Positions 8,203 through 17,173 are shown, counted from the stretch's first letter. The stretch: DNA of 64,000 nt from Actinomycetales bacterium (GCA_016715285.1 JADKAO010000001.1:372001-436000); one strand, 5' to 3'. Notes: generated by a model from the sequence alone, not told the origin. Made by a program: numbers and translations.

Positions 8203-9462
8203 TCACTCGGCCGGATCGCAGGCCTCGGCAAGGATGGGAGCAACGATCGTGACCTGCCATTCGCGGGCGCCCAAGCCCCGAATGGCGTCGGCAAAACCAG
8301 CCTCATCGAGGGTCTCGGGCGGATCCCAGAGCACTCGGCGCACGGCATCGGGGGAGATGAGGTTCTCGACGGGCAGGTGACGCTCCTCGGCATACGTGGT
8401 CAAGGCAGTCCGACTTGCGGTCAATCGGGCGGCGGCGACGGGATCCCGTTCCGCCCACACCCGCGGTGGGGGAGGCCCCGTGCTGGGCAAGGTAATTGGA
8501 GGCAATGCGCTCTCGGGCAAGGACATGGCGGTTTCGATGGCATCGAGCCACACCCTGGCGCTGCGCAAGGCTGGCCGCAGCTCCCGTACCTGGCTCAGTG
8601 CCTGAGTGTCACGCGGCGGGTCGCTCGCCAGCGCGATAAGGACTCCATCCGACAGGACCCGACCAGGGGAGATGTCACGGCGTTGGGCGAGCCGATCGCG
8701 AGCGAGCCATAGCTCGCGCACGACAGCGATGGTGCGGCGACGCCGGATGCGGTGCATGCCCGACGTTCGGCGCCATGGGTCGGTGCGGGCAGGTGGCCCG
8801 CTAAACGACAGGAGAGCCTCGAACTCCTGACGGGCCCACTCCCACTTGTCCTGCTGGCGCAGATCGGCTTCGAGGGCGTCCCGCAGCTGTACGAGGACCT
8901 CGACATCGAGCGCGGCATACCGGAGCCAGGGCTCGGGGAGAGGCCGTCGTGACCAGTCCACAGCGGAGTGTTCTTTGGCGAGACTGAGGCCGAGGTAATG
9001 CTCGACCGCGGCGCCGAGTCCGACCCGGGGGAGTCCCACGAGGCGACCCGCCAGCTCGGTGTCAAAGAGAGCTGCCGGCCGGAGACCCACCTCGGCGAGA
9101 CACCCGAGGTCTTGTGTGGCGGCGTGCAGGACCCATTCGACGTCAGTGAGGGCGTCTGCGATGGGAGCGAGGTCGGGGCACATGATTGGGTCGATGAGCC
9201 AGGTGCCAGCCCCCTCGCGACGCAATTGGACGAGGTAGGCCCGTTGGCCGTAGCGATGGCCAGAAGCGCGTTCGGCGTCAATCGCGACCGGTCCATGTCC
9301 ACCACGCAGGGCAGCTGCGGCCGCGTCAAGGGCGCGCTCGTCCTCGACGACATCGGGCACACCCTCGGCAGGGGCCAGCAGGGGGGTGGGCGCGCTGGAA
9401 CTTACGGGGTCGTCACCGGTGACGGACTCGCCGAGCGCGTCGTCGGTTTCGACCACAGTCAC
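8203..9462 (-). CDS. rnd: ribonuclease D-like 3'-5' exonuclease with HRDC domain
   Basis: A DEDD-type exonuclease of about 419 residues. The catalytic acids are in VAIDAERASG (DxE), in HAATQDLGCL, and in RYAALDVEVLVQLRDAL near the end of the nuclease domain; a helical HRDC domain follows. Such proteins trim the 3' ends of tRNA and other stable RNAs. I set the start at GTG 9462, which overlaps the upstream DUF3000 stop (GTGA); an upstream extension to 9540 would run through that gene. In many actinomycetes this gene lies near dxs and DUF3000, as here. Confidence 0.88.
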   Translation of the reverse strand: MTVVETDDALGESVTGDDPVSSSAPTPLLAPAEGVPDVVEDERALDAAAAALRGGHGPVAIDAERASGHRYGQRAYLVQLRREGAGTWLIDPIMCPDLAPIADALTDVEWVLHAATQDLGCLAEVGLRPAALFDTELAGRLVGLPRVGLGAAVEHYLGLSLAKEHSAVDWSRRPLPEPWLRYAALDVEVLVQLRDALEADLRQQDKWEWARQEFEALLSFSGPPARTDPWRRTSGMHRIRRRRTIAVVRELWLARDRLAQRRDISPGRVLSDGVLIALASDPPRDTQALSQVRELRPALRSARVWLDAIETAMSLPESALPPITLPSTGPPPPRVWAERDPVAAARLTASRTALTTYAEERHLPVENLISPDAVRRVLWDPPETLDEAGFADAIRGLGAREWQVTIVAPILAEACDPAE

Positions 9463-10040
9463 CGGCGCACTCCGGGTAATGCGACAACCCCTTCTGGCAG
9501 GGGCGGCAGGCCAGCGATCGTGCACAGCAGATCGGTCCACGCGAGCAGGTGCTCACCGAGCCGACCATCAAGTGGTGTCCACGAGGCCCGGACTTCCATC
9601 TCGACCGTAGTGACGCGGTCAGCGAGCCCTCCAAAGCGTTCGGAGACGACCCGCGTGACCGTGCCAGCCTCGGCACAGTAGGACAGCCGTCGATCGTCGA
9701 TCGCCTCCATGAGCCAGGCCCAGCCCACCTCGCCGAGTGACGGGTCAGTTGCCACTTCGGGTTCGAGTTCGGCGCGGGCAAAGGTCACCGCGCGCCAGGC
9801 GCCCTCCCACGGCTCCGGACATGAGGGATCGTGGAGCAGGACAAAACGTCCCGACGCCAATTCCTCGTCGCCGATGCTTCCCACCACCTCACCGGTCAGG
9901 GCGACGGCATACGGGGCGATCCGTTGGGGCGCAGGCACTTCGGTGAGTCGCACCTCCGGCCGCAACCGGGCAGCGCGGAGCCCTTCGATGGCTTGCGCAA
10001 AGTCGGCAGCCGTCTCGCCTGGGAGGGTTCGTCCACGCAC
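9459..10040 (-). CDS. DUF3000 family protein
   Basis: A 193-residue protein of the actinobacteria-specific DUF3000 family, recognised from the LRPEVRLTEVPAPQRIAPYA N-terminal block, the GRFVLLHDPSCPEPWEGAWR block and the conserved GEVGWAWLMEAI segment. No catalytic motif, signal peptide or membrane segment is visible. Its function is unknown. The stop codon overlaps the GTG start of the RNase D gene, so the pair is translationally coupled. The start ATG 10040 faces the divergent EamA transporter across about 110 bases that should hold both promoters. Confidence 0.85.
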   Translation of the reverse strand: MRGRTLPGETAADFAQAIEGLRAARLRPEVRLTEVPAPQRIAPYAVALTGEVVGSIGDEELASGRFVLLHDPSCPEPWEGAWRAVTFARAELEPEVATDPSLGEVGWAWLMEAIDDRRLSYCAEAGTVTRVVSERFGGLADRVTTVEMEVRASWTPLDGRLGEHLLAWTDLLCTIAGLPPLPEGVVALPGVRR

Positions 10041-10152
10041 GCTCCCGAGCGTAAGCGGGCGCGTGCGTTCTCAGGGTGGCCGACGCGCCGTGAGGCGCAG
10101 TGTTACTCGTGGGGCAAGCGCGAGCGGGCCAAGGCGGCTACGGTCGACTCCC

Positions 10153-10992
10153 ATGTCAGCGATTCTCGCCCTCCTCGCCGCGGCCTCATGGGGTGTGAGC
10201 GACTTCGTCGCTGGGCGGGTGTCGCAACGGCTGAGCCCGATCGCCGTCGTGGGGTGGTCGCATGCCGTGGTGTCCGTCATCTTGACCCTGGTTGTCGTCA
10301 TCGGCTTCCGAGACATCCCCTCGTCCGGCTCCTGGCTCGCATGGTCGGTCGTCGCCGGGTTGGGCGGCGCGGTCGGACTGCTGTGCTTGTATGCCGCGCT
10401 CGCCGCCGCTCCCATGGGCGTCGTCGCGCCGATCTCTTCACTCAGCGCGACGATCCCGGTGTTGGCAGGAATTCTCGTTGGTGAACGCCCCGAGCATGGG
10501 GTGTGGGCGGGCATGGCGGTGGCACTGGTCGGCGTCATCCTGGTGAGCGGGCCTCAGGTGGCGGCGAGGGTGGACGCGAGACCACTGTTGCTCGCGGCTG
10601 CCGCGGCGGTGCTTCTGGGCACGGGCCTCGTAGCTTTGGGATTCGCGTCCAAGGTGTCGCTCATCCACACGCTGTGGGTCATGAGGCTTACCAGCCTGAT
10701 CGGGTATGCCGTGCTCGCACTCATTGCGCGCAGCACAGGCGACGTGCCGCGCAAGGACCTCGTCGTCATCGGCGCGATCGGCGCGGGGGACTTGCTTGCG
10801 AACGCCTTCTTCGCGGCCGCCACGTCGCTCGGGATGCTGAGCGTGGCCGCGGTGCTCGGGTCGTTGTATCCGGTTGCGACCATTGCCCTTGCGTGGATCG
10901 TGCTGCGCGAACGACTGCGTGGGGTGCAGTACGTCGGCGTTGTGCTGGCGATGGTCGGCGTGGCGCTCATCGCGGGTCTGTCCCGCAGCTGA
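10153..10992 (+). CDS. EamA/DMT-family transporter
   Basis: A membrane protein of 279 residues with about ten hydrophobic helices arranged as two EamA repeats, the drug/metabolite transporter architecture. The first repeat begins MSAILALLAAASWGVSDFV and the second near LLLAAAAAVLLGTG. Members export amino acids, metabolites or drugs, but the substrate cannot be told from sequence. ATG 10153 is preferred because the first transmembrane helix begins at once; upstream in-frame codons lie antisense to the DUF3000 gene. It is transcribed alone and converges with the DUF4349 gene. Confidence 0.85.
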   Translation: MSAILALLAAASWGVSDFVAGRVSQRLSPIAVVGWSHAVVSVILTLVVVIGFRDIPSSGSWLAWSVVAGLGGAVGLLCLYAALAAAPMGVVAPISSLSATIPVLAGILVGERPEHGVWAGMAVALVGVILVSGPQVAARVDARPLLLAAAAAVLLGTGLVALGFASKVSLIHTLWVMRLTSLIGYAVLALIARSTGDVPRKDLVVIGAIGAGDLLANAFFAAATSLGMLSVAAVLGSLYPVATIALAWIVLRERLRGVQYVGVVLAMVGVALIAGLSRS

Positions 10993-11022
10993 TCCAGCGC
11001 TGGAGTAGACCCTCGGGAGACC

Positions 11023-12003
11023 TTAGTCCGCTGACGGAGTTCTCGGCGACGCTGCGGGTTGCGGCGCTTCTGCCGTGGTCGCACGGCGGGTGAGCCACCA
11101 CCGGACGAGGACATAAAGCAAGGCGGCCAGCACGAGGAAGGGCAGCAAGGCGCCAATGGCCGTGAGGGCAACGCGCAGGCTGGAGAGGAAGGCGTTCCAG
11201 CCGCTCTTGAGGCCACTGACGAACCCGCCCGTGTCGTCGGTGGCCACGGGGATGGTGTCGGGGTTGGAGCTTAACGCGATGGTGACCGTAGACATGGCCA
11301 CCTGATTGCTCATGGCGGTCAGTTGTGCCTGCAGCGACTCGAGCTCACCTTCTCGCGAGGCGAGTTCTGACTCGATGGAAACGATCTGTGCAACGTCTTT
11401 TGCCTGCCCCAAGAGTGCCCGCACGCGTTCGATGCTGGCCTTCTTGGTGGCGATGCGGGACTCGGTGTCGACGTAGGTTGCGGTGATGTCCTTGGCCGCA
11501 GAAGTTCGCTGCACAACGGTGCCGAGCTCAGCGAATTGATCGAGGGATTGCTCGAGCTTGTCCGATGGAATCGCAACGGTGAGATGGCCGTAGTTGCCGC
11601 GTCGAATAGTTGATGTGGCTGGCCCAGCTGGGGCGACGTCGCCCGATGGTACGACCGGGGTTGCGTTGATCGATTCATCCACGACGCGACCGCCCAACCC
11701 GACTGCGACGGCTCGAGCCCGCACTGCTGCTGCGCCAACATCCTGCACCGTGATGAAGAGTCCCGCGGTCCGCACGATCTTGGGCTCAACGCTCACACCG
11801 CCTGGCGCAGAGCCAGCTGCCTTGGCTTGTTCTTGGGACTGTGCCGCTCCACCAGCAGCTGGAGCAGCAGGCCCAGCAGCGGCCGCTCCAGGCGTCGACG
11901 ACATGGCGGAGGTCCCTGAGCTGCATCCCGTGAGAAGGGTTCCAGCAACGAGCAGGCCACAAAGGGCGAGCCGCAGGAATCGTGATCGTGCTCGTCGTCC
12001 CAT
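11023..12003 (-). CDS. DUF4349 domain lipoprotein
   Basis: About 326 residues. The N-terminus MGRRARSRFLRLALCGLL leads to a lipobox LLTGC, so it is probably a diacylglyceryl-modified lipoprotein outside the membrane. An Ala/Gly/Ser/Pro-rich linker follows, then a DUF4349 domain with a coiled-coil stretch (RIATKKASIERVRALLGQAK, then IVSIESELASREGELESLQAQL). A C-terminal transmembrane helix (LTAIGALLPFLVLAALLYVL) and basic tail come last. It may therefore be anchored at both ends. ATG 12003 is chosen because the signal sequence starts there. The role is unknown. Confidence 0.85.
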   Translation of the reverse strand: MGRRARSRFLRLALCGLLVAGTLLTGCSSGTSAMSSTPGAAAAGPAAPAAGGAAQSQEQAKAAGSAPGGVSVEPKIVRTAGLFITVQDVGAAAVRARAVAVGLGGRVVDESINATPVVPSGDVAPAGPATSTIRRGNYGHLTVAIPSDKLEQSLDQFAELGTVVQRTSAAKDITATYVDTESRIATKKASIERVRALLGQAKDVAQIVSIESELASREGELESLQAQLTAMSNQVAMSTVTIALSSNPDTIPVATDDTGGFVSGLKSGWNAFLSSLRVALTAIGALLPFLVLAALLYVLVRWWLTRRATTAEAPQPAASPRTPSAD

Positions 12004-12043
12004 AGTTGTTGGCCCCTGCTCTTCGGACGGCAGCGCCATCGCG

Positions 12044-12061
12044 CTCTGGTGTGGACCAGAG
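12044..12061 (-). terminator. hairpin after msrB
   Basis: A perfect seven-base stem (CTCTGGT/ACCAGAG) with a four-base loop lies about 75 bases past the msrB stop and before the DUF4349 start, both on the minus strand. There is no U-run. A terminator is the simplest reading; an operator for the lipoprotein gene is also possible. Confidence 0.35.
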
Positions 12062-12134
12062 AACCAAGGACGCACTACGCCGACGTCGCGAAAAGGTGTC
12101 GATCCGACATCGATCGCGCCACTGCGTCAGGCGA

Positions 12135-12560
12135 CTACGACGTCGGGCGCAAGGTCAAACAAATCGAGTTGATGCAGAACCGCTGGTCTGTGGGCGTTCC
12201 GTAGCCCTCACCCTCGAAGACGTGCCCGAGGTGCGACCCGCAGGACGCGCACCGCACCTCCACCCTGGGTCGCCCGGGGATCGACCGGTCTTCGAGGTAC
12301 TCGACCCGGTCTCCTGCCAACGGGGCGTAGAACGACGGCCACCCGCAGTGAGAGTCGAACTTCGTCTCGCTGGTGAACAGTTCGGCCCTGCACGCTCGGC
12401 AGCTGTACACGCCTTCGGTCTTGGTGTCGGTGTATTCCCCGGTGAAGGGTCGCTCTGTCCCGGCCTCACGAAGGACGTGGTACTCGGCGGGGCTGAGTTG
12501 GGCTCGCCACTCGGCCTCGGATCGGGCCGCTGGATACTGTCCGGAGTCGCTGGTCTGCAT
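12135..12560 (-). CDS. msrB: peptide-methionine (R)-S-oxide reductase
   Basis: MsrB reduces methionine-R-sulfoxide in oxidised proteins. About 141 residues. The SelR domain is clear: YHVLREAGTERPFTGEY, two zinc-binding CxxC pairs (CRAC and CASC), FDSHCGWPSFY, GSHLGHVFEG, and the catalytic-Cys context RFCINSICL. The start ATG 12560 gives a family-length N-terminus; the ribosome binding site is weak. It is divergent from the primase-polymerase gene, with starts 67 bases apart. There is no MsrA in the window. Confidence 0.92.
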   Translation of the reverse strand: MQTSDSGQYPAARSEAEWRAQLSPAEYHVLREAGTERPFTGEYTDTKTEGVYSCRACRAELFTSETKFDSHCGWPSFYAPLAGDRVEYLEDRSIPGRPRVEVRCASCGSHLGHVFEGEGYGTPTDQRFCINSICLTLRPTS

Positions 12561-12626
12561 GGCTCGGTCAACGCCGCGACCGTTGGCGTGGATTCCCCGC
12601 ACCGGCTCCGACTTAGAGTTGCGCGC

Positions 12627-13730
12627 ATGGCTGATGCATCCATCGAATGCCCCACTCCCGCGGGGGAGGTCAGGTCAGTGCGGATTTCCAGCCCCGATCG
12701 AGTCCTCTGGCCGGACGAAGGCATCACCAAACTCGAGCTCGCGACGTTCATTCGCGACCTCGGTGCGGCGTTCCTTCGGCGAGCCGGCGGTCGCCCCATG
12801 ACCTTGCAGCGATTCCCCACGGGCATCACGGGGGAGGAGTTCTACTCAAAGAACCCACCCCGGGGGCTGCCGAGCTATGTCCGAACCGTCACGATGACCT
12901 ACCCCTCCGGCCGCCGGCATCCGCAGCTCGTTGTCGACGAGATCGCTGCCGCCGTGTGGGCAGTTCAGATGAACACCATCACCTTCCATCCGTGGCCCGT
13001 CACGGCTCCGACAAGCACCGACGACCCGCACGGCCTCGACTACCCCGACGAGGTGCGCATCGACCTCGACCCCCAACCGGGCCGCGGGTTCGCGGACGCG
13101 ACGCGGGCGGCATACCTGCTGCGTGAGGTCTTGACCGAAGCGGGCCTGACTGGCTTCCCGAAAACGTCGGGCAACCGAGGTGTGCATGTCTATGTGCCGA
13201 TCACCCCCACGCGCGAGTTCCTCGACGTGCGACATGGGGTGATTGCGATTGCGCGCGAGGTCGAGCGGCGCGCACCTGACCTCGTCACGACCGCCTGGTG
13301 GAAGGAACAGCGCGGTGAGCGGATCTTCGTCGACTACAACCAGGCCTGCCGTGACCGCACCATTGCGGCGGCATACAGTCCGCGTCCTCTGCCGGGTGCG
13401 CCGGTGTCCATGCCCGTGACGTGGGATGCCCTGGCCGATGTGGCCCCCGCGGACTTTACGGTCCGAACGGTTCCGGATCTCGTTGCCACACAAGCGGATC
13501 CCTGGGCTGAGTATGCAGAGGCCCGGGCCGATTTTGGCACTGCGATGACGTGGTGGGAGCGCGATGTCGCCGACGGCTTGCCGGAGCTAGCGTTCCCGCC
13601 CGACTACCCCAAGATGCCGGGAGAGCCGCCGCGGGTCCAGCCGTCCAAACAGCGTTACGACGACGATGAGTACGTGCCTGGTGGGTCGGGTTACTTGCGT
13701 GAGCACCCCGAGCTGCCACCACGCGCGTAG
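12627..13730 (+). CDS. archaeo-eukaryotic primase-type polymerase (LigD polymerase-domain family, probable Prim-PolC)
   Basis: A 367-residue stand-alone member of the LigD polymerase/primase family. Visible motifs: the metal-binding pair in RIDLDPQPG, the SGNRGVHVYVP motif (KTSGNRGVHV), and the later acid in VDYNQACRDRT. In mycobacteria such proteins either belong to LigD for end joining or pair with Ligase C in gap repair (Prim-PolC). The length and the adjacent convergent LigC-type ligase favour Prim-PolC. ATG 12627 is chosen because upstream sequence is antisense to msrB. No Ku gene is in this window, so an end-joining role is not supported locally. Confidence 0.85.
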   Translation: MADASIECPTPAGEVRSVRISSPDRVLWPDEGITKLELATFIRDLGAAFLRRAGGRPMTLQRFPTGITGEEFYSKNPPRGLPSYVRTVTMTYPSGRRHPQLVVDEIAAAVWAVQMNTITFHPWPVTAPTSTDDPHGLDYPDEVRIDLDPQPGRGFADATRAAYLLREVLTEAGLTGFPKTSGNRGVHVYVPITPTREFLDVRHGVIAIAREVERRAPDLVTTAWWKEQRGERIFVDYNQACRDRTIAAAYSPRPLPGAPVSMPVTWDALADVAPADFTVRTVPDLVATQADPWAEYAEARADFGTAMTWWERDVADGLPELAFPPDYPKMPGEPPRVQPSKQRYDDDEYVPGGSGYLREHPELPPRA

Positions 13731-13742
13731 GCGCAGGGAGCG

Positions 13743-14795
13743 CTAGGCGCCCAGCACCTCACCGAGGTCGTATGCCGGTGCCCTATCGATCTGCTCCAGC
13801 AGGCAGGACTGTGGCTCGCGGTCGGGGCGCCAGCGTTTAAAGCTGACCGCGTGCCGGAAGCGGTGGCCTTCCATCTGGTCGAAGGCGACCTCGACGACCC
13901 GCTCGGGGCGCACGGGCACAAACGAGGTGTCCTTGTTACTCGAGAATCGGGAGCGGTCGGTGCTCGCGGTCGGCACCTCGCCCGCTTCATCACGAATCAC
14001 GAGCGGCGCAAACTCATCGATGAGTTGTCGGCGCATGGCGGCCGTGAAGGCAGCGATCCCGCCGACCGGAATGAGCCTGCCCTCGGCATCGAAAAGCCCC
14101 AACAGGAGGGAGCCCACGCCCTGTCCGGACGTGTGAACGCGGTAGCCAAAAACCACCGCATCCGCGGTGCGTTTGTGTTTGATCTTGAGCATCACACGCT
14201 TGCCAGGCTGGTATGCCGTGTCGAGTCCCTTTGCGATGACGCCGTCGAGCCCGGCGCCCTCGAACTCCTCGAACCACCGTTGCGCCACACCGGGATCGGT
14301 CGTGAGCCGAGTGACGTGGATGGGGTCCCCTACCGAAAGGTGACCGAGCGCTTCCTTGAGGCGCCCGCGTCGCGCGCTGAACGGCATACCCATGAGGTTG
14401 TCGTCGCCCAGCGCAAGGAGGTCAAAGCAGATGAGTTCTGCCGGCGTCTCTAGCGAGAGGCGCGTGATGCGGGAGGCGGCGGGGTGGATGCGCTGCGACA
14501 AGGACTCCCAGTCAAGGCGCTGTTGGCCTTCTGGGCCGCGGCGGACAACGAGTTCGGCGTCGATCGCGCAGCGCTGCGGGAGCAGGCGACGGACGTCACC
14601 AGCCACTTCGGGGAAGTAGCGTGTTAGCGGCTTGGAGCCACGGCTAGCGAGTTCGACGTCGTCGCCGTCGCGTAACACGATGCAGCGGAAGCCATCCCAC
14701 TTTGGTTCATACCCCCAGGGGCCGCCTTCGACGGGGACGGTTGGGACCGATTTCGCGAGCATGGGCTGGAGAGGGAGATGGAGCGGCAGGTTCAC
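13743..14795 (-). CDS. ligC: ATP-dependent DNA ligase, LigC type
   Basis: A 350-residue ATP-dependent ligase with an adenylation domain followed by an OB-fold domain. The nucleotidyl-lysine motif is EPKWDGFRC near residue 31, with SRGSKPLTRYFPE, CFDLLALGDD and GVIAKGLDTAYQPGKR, then KIKHKRTADAVVFG (motif V). It seals nicks after AMP transfer. The length matches mycobacterial LigC rather than multidomain LigD. It converges with the primase-polymerase gene (stops 12 bases apart) and overlaps the RibD-like gene start by four bases. Confidence 0.9.
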   Translation of the reverse strand: MNLPLHLPLQPMLAKSVPTVPVEGGPWGYEPKWDGFRCIVLRDGDDVELASRGSKPLTRYFPEVAGDVRRLLPQRCAIDAELVVRRGPEGQQRLDWESLSQRIHPAASRITRLSLETPAELICFDLLALGDDNLMGMPFSARRGRLKEALGHLSVGDPIHVTRLTTDPGVAQRWFEEFEGAGLDGVIAKGLDTAYQPGKRVMLKIKHKRTADAVVFGYRVHTSGQGVGSLLLGLFDAEGRLIPVGGIAAFTAAMRRQLIDEFAPLVIRDEAGEVPTASTDRSRFSSNKDTSFVPVRPERVVEVAFDQMEGHRFRHAVSFKRWRPDREPQSCLLEQIDRAPAYDLGEVLGA

Positions 14796-15583
14796 GAGGT
14801 TCCTTCAAGCGAAGATCCAGCTGGGGTATGCCGTGCCGCGAGCCAGCGACCCAGGAGCGTGCCGTCGTGCTCCAGGATGACGTGTGGGGCGAAGTGTGCT
14901 GTGAGTGAGTCACCGCTCAGGATGCGGGGATGGTCACCGCCAACCACCGTGGGGACAAGTGTCAAAGCCAACTCATCGACGAGGTCGAGGGCGACGAGTT
15001 GGCCCAGAAGAGTGGGTCCCCCCTCAGCAAGAATGCGTGAAAAACCTTGGGCTCCAATCTGATGGAGTGCCTCTGGGAGGTCTACGCGGGATTCGCCAGC
15101 GGTGATGACCTGTTGTGCACCCAGGCGTGTGATGCCGTTCTGTCGGTGCGGATTGAGCTCGGTCGTGACCATGTAGACCGGCCTGTCGTCAGTCTGAGTG
15201 AAGGTGTCTGGAAGTGCGCTCTGCGCCGTGACCACAGCGATACTCAGGTGCGCCGGAAGCCCCGCGGCCTGTCTAACGTGTGCGAGCTCGGCCGGTGGTT
15301 GCAGCGGAGTGTAACCCTCGGTGCGGACCGTCCCGGCACCAACGAAAACGAGGTCTGACAGCGCGCGATTGACCTTGAAAGCTATGTGATCAGCCGGCGT
15401 GTTGATTGAACCACTCAGACCATCGGCACCCACTGCGGAGCCGTCCACTGTGCTCACCATGGACGCCCTTACCCACCGATCCCAGTGGGAGGCAATGGCA
15501 TACACGCTGGCGAACGCTTCATTCGACAGGTTGTCCATCGGTGCATGAAAGAGGCCGTCGGGTGGCGAGAGCAGGAGCCGCAT
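14792..15583 (-). CDS. RibD C-terminal/dihydrofolate reductase-like protein
   Basis: A 263-residue reductase of the RibD-C superfamily, which in riboflavin synthesis reduces a pyrimidine intermediate with NADPH. Evidence: VRASMVSTVDGSAVGADG near the start, VNRALSDLVFVGAGTVRTEGY, and the C-terminal ILAEGGPTLLGQLVALDLVDE. No deaminase domain is present, so the substrate is uncertain; many actinobacterial stand-alone members have no proven role. Its stop overlaps the ligC start (ATGA), so the two are cotranscribed. It is divergent from ppk2. Confidence 0.85.
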   Translation of the reverse strand: MRLLLSPPDGLFHAPMDNLSNEAFASVYAIASHWDRWVRASMVSTVDGSAVGADGLSGSINTPADHIAFKVNRALSDLVFVGAGTVRTEGYTPLQPPAELAHVRQAAGLPAHLSIAVVTAQSALPDTFTQTDDRPVYMVTTELNPHRQNGITRLGAQQVITAGESRVDLPEALHQIGAQGFSRILAEGGPTLLGQLVALDLVDELALTLVPTVVGGDHPRILSGDSLTAHFAPHVILEHDGTLLGRWLAARHTPAGSSLEGTS

Positions 15584-15643
15584 CCGGCAAGTATCGCCCG
15601 CAAAATCGGTTGCGCGACCGCCGAGTAAGGCAGGATGTGGGCC

Positions 15644-16939
15644 ATGGCAAAGACCAAGGGCAAGGGCGCCTCATCGGCTGCCACGAAGGACACCGTCCCG
15701 GCTGACGACAAGATCAGCAAGAGGGCCGCCGCCAAGGCTGCCAAGAAGGCTGAGAAGGAGGCCGCCAAGGCCGCCCAGAAGGCTGAGAAGGAAGCGCAGA
15801 AGTCCGCTAAAAATGCTGCGGCGGAGTCTGATCCGGCCAAGCAGAAGTCCAAGGACAACAAGAAGTCCAAGGGCAAGAAGAAAGAGAAGAAGACCAAGAA
15901 GGCCGTCGAGGGCGACCCTACGTTGTCCCGCGACGACGCGCATGACATCGCCAAAGGCAAGGGCAAAGCCAGGGACGGCAAAGATGCTGTCGAGGTCGTG
16001 ACCGCGAAGGTCGACCCGGTGGCATCGAGCGCGGTGAAGCTTGCCGCTCCTGACGTGTATGACACACCCGTCGACGTTGAGCCGGTGGCCAAGAAGCTGC
16101 GGCCCGAAGACCCGATTAGTGAGGTTCTTCGGGTTCGGCGTGGTTTCGTCCTTGCCGACTTCGACCCAGCATCGACGCCGGGTTTTGACGGCGGTCGCAA
16201 GAAGGGCGAGGAGGCGTTGACGGCATACGCTCCCGAAATTGGCGAGTGGCAGGAGCGCCTATGGGCCGAGACCAAGGGCGGCGGCAAACGCAGCCTCCTC
16301 CTCGTCCTGCAGGGCCTCGACAGTGCAGGCAAGGGCGGCATCGTTCGCCATGTGATGAGCAACGCCGACCCCGCGGGGATCAAGGCGACCGCGTTCAAGG
16401 CTCCGACGGAGGAGGAGCGCCAGCATGACTTCTTGTGGCGCATCCGCAAGGCACTTCCTGAGGCCGGCCAGATTGGTGTGTTCGACCGGTCGCATTATGA
16501 GGACGTCCTCGTTGTCAAGGTGAAGCGACTCGTGCCGGCGACCGAGATCGTCAAGCGTTATGCGCTCATCAATGCCTTCGAGCGTGAGGTCATCGAGAAC
16601 GGCACCCAGATCGTCAAGGTGTTCCTTTATATCTCAAAGGACGAGCAGCGTGCTCGCCTCATGGAGCGGCTCGAGCGGCCCGACAAGCGCTTCAAGTACA
16701 CCCCCGGTGACACGGACAACCGCGCCTACTGGGACGACTACCTGCGGGCCTTCCAGGCGATGTTCAACCGCACCTCGACCCAGGTCGCGCCGTGGTACAT
16801 CATCCCGGCGAACAACAAGTGGTACGCCCGGTATGCCGTGCAGCAGATCCTGCTCGAGCGCCTGCGTGAGATGAGCCCCGACTGGCCGGTGCCGGACTAC
16901 GACATCGAAGCGGAAATGGCTCGACTCAAGGAATCCTGA
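15644..16939 (+). CDS. ppk2: polyphosphate kinase 2 family protein with lysine-rich N-terminal extension
   Basis: The C-terminal 280 residues are a PPK2 kinase: Walker A GLDSAGKGG, FKAPTEEERQHDFLWRI, the Walker B-like FDRSHYEDVLV, and the lid-region EQRARLMERLERPDKRFKY. PPK2 enzymes move phosphate between polyphosphate and nucleotides. The first ~120 residues are unusual: a Lys/Ala/Glu-rich low-complexity tail with repeated KAAKKAEKEA-like units, like histone H1 or AlgP tails. Start ATG 15644 follows a weak AAGGCAGG; an ATG at 15635 is possible. Polyphosphate binding by the basic tail is an inference. Confidence 0.9.
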   Translation: MAKTKGKGASSAATKDTVPADDKISKRAAAKAAKKAEKEAAKAAQKAEKEAQKSAKNAAAESDPAKQKSKDNKKSKGKKKEKKTKKAVEGDPTLSRDDAHDIAKGKGKARDGKDAVEVVTAKVDPVASSAVKLAAPDVYDTPVDVEPVAKKLRPEDPISEVLRVRRGFVLADFDPASTPGFDGGRKKGEEALTAYAPEIGEWQERLWAETKGGGKRSLLLVLQGLDSAGKGGIVRHVMSNADPAGIKATAFKAPTEEERQHDFLWRIRKALPEAGQIGVFDRSHYEDVLVVKVKRLVPATEIVKRYALINAFEREVIENGTQIVKVFLYISKDEQRARLMERLERPDKRFKYTPGDTDNRAYWDDYLRAFQAMFNRTSTQVAPWYIIPANNKWYARYAVQQILLERLREMSPDWPVPDYDIEAEMARLKES

Positions 16940-17007
16940 ATCTGGCCGGTGGGTGCGCAACCCCTGAGGGGCGAGCATCGGCGCTGGTGAGGCGGATGAG
17001 GGTCGGT

Positions 17008-17037
17008 TTGGACAGGCCCCCATCCGTCCGCTAATGT
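17008..17037 (+). promoter_or_regulatory. promoter of the tRNA cluster
   Basis: TTGGAC (17008-17013) and TAATGT (17032-17037) form a good sigma-70 type -35/-10 pair with an 18-base spacer. Transcription would begin near 17044, about 37 bases before tRNA-Gly, and could cover all four tRNAs and the DUF1304 gene. Confidence 0.55.
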
Positions 17038-17080
17038 CTGATCTCGCACCTGACGGGGTTGGGCCCCTGAAGTTGTGACT

Positions 17081-17153
17081 GCGGACGTAGCTCAGTTGGT
17101 AGAGCGCAACCTTGCCAAGGTTGAGGTCGCGAGTTCGAGCCTCGTCGTCCGCT
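17081..17153 (+). tRNA. tRNA-Gly(GCC)
   Basis: A complete cloverleaf: acceptor GCGGACG/CGTCCGC, D-arm GCTCAGTTGGTAGAGC, anticodon stem CAACC/GGTTG with loop reading GCC, and T-loop GTTCGAG. The discriminator is T and CCA is not encoded. It is first in a four-tRNA cluster. Confidence 0.95.
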
Positions 17154-17173
17154 CGGAGGTAAACCGCCTTCAC

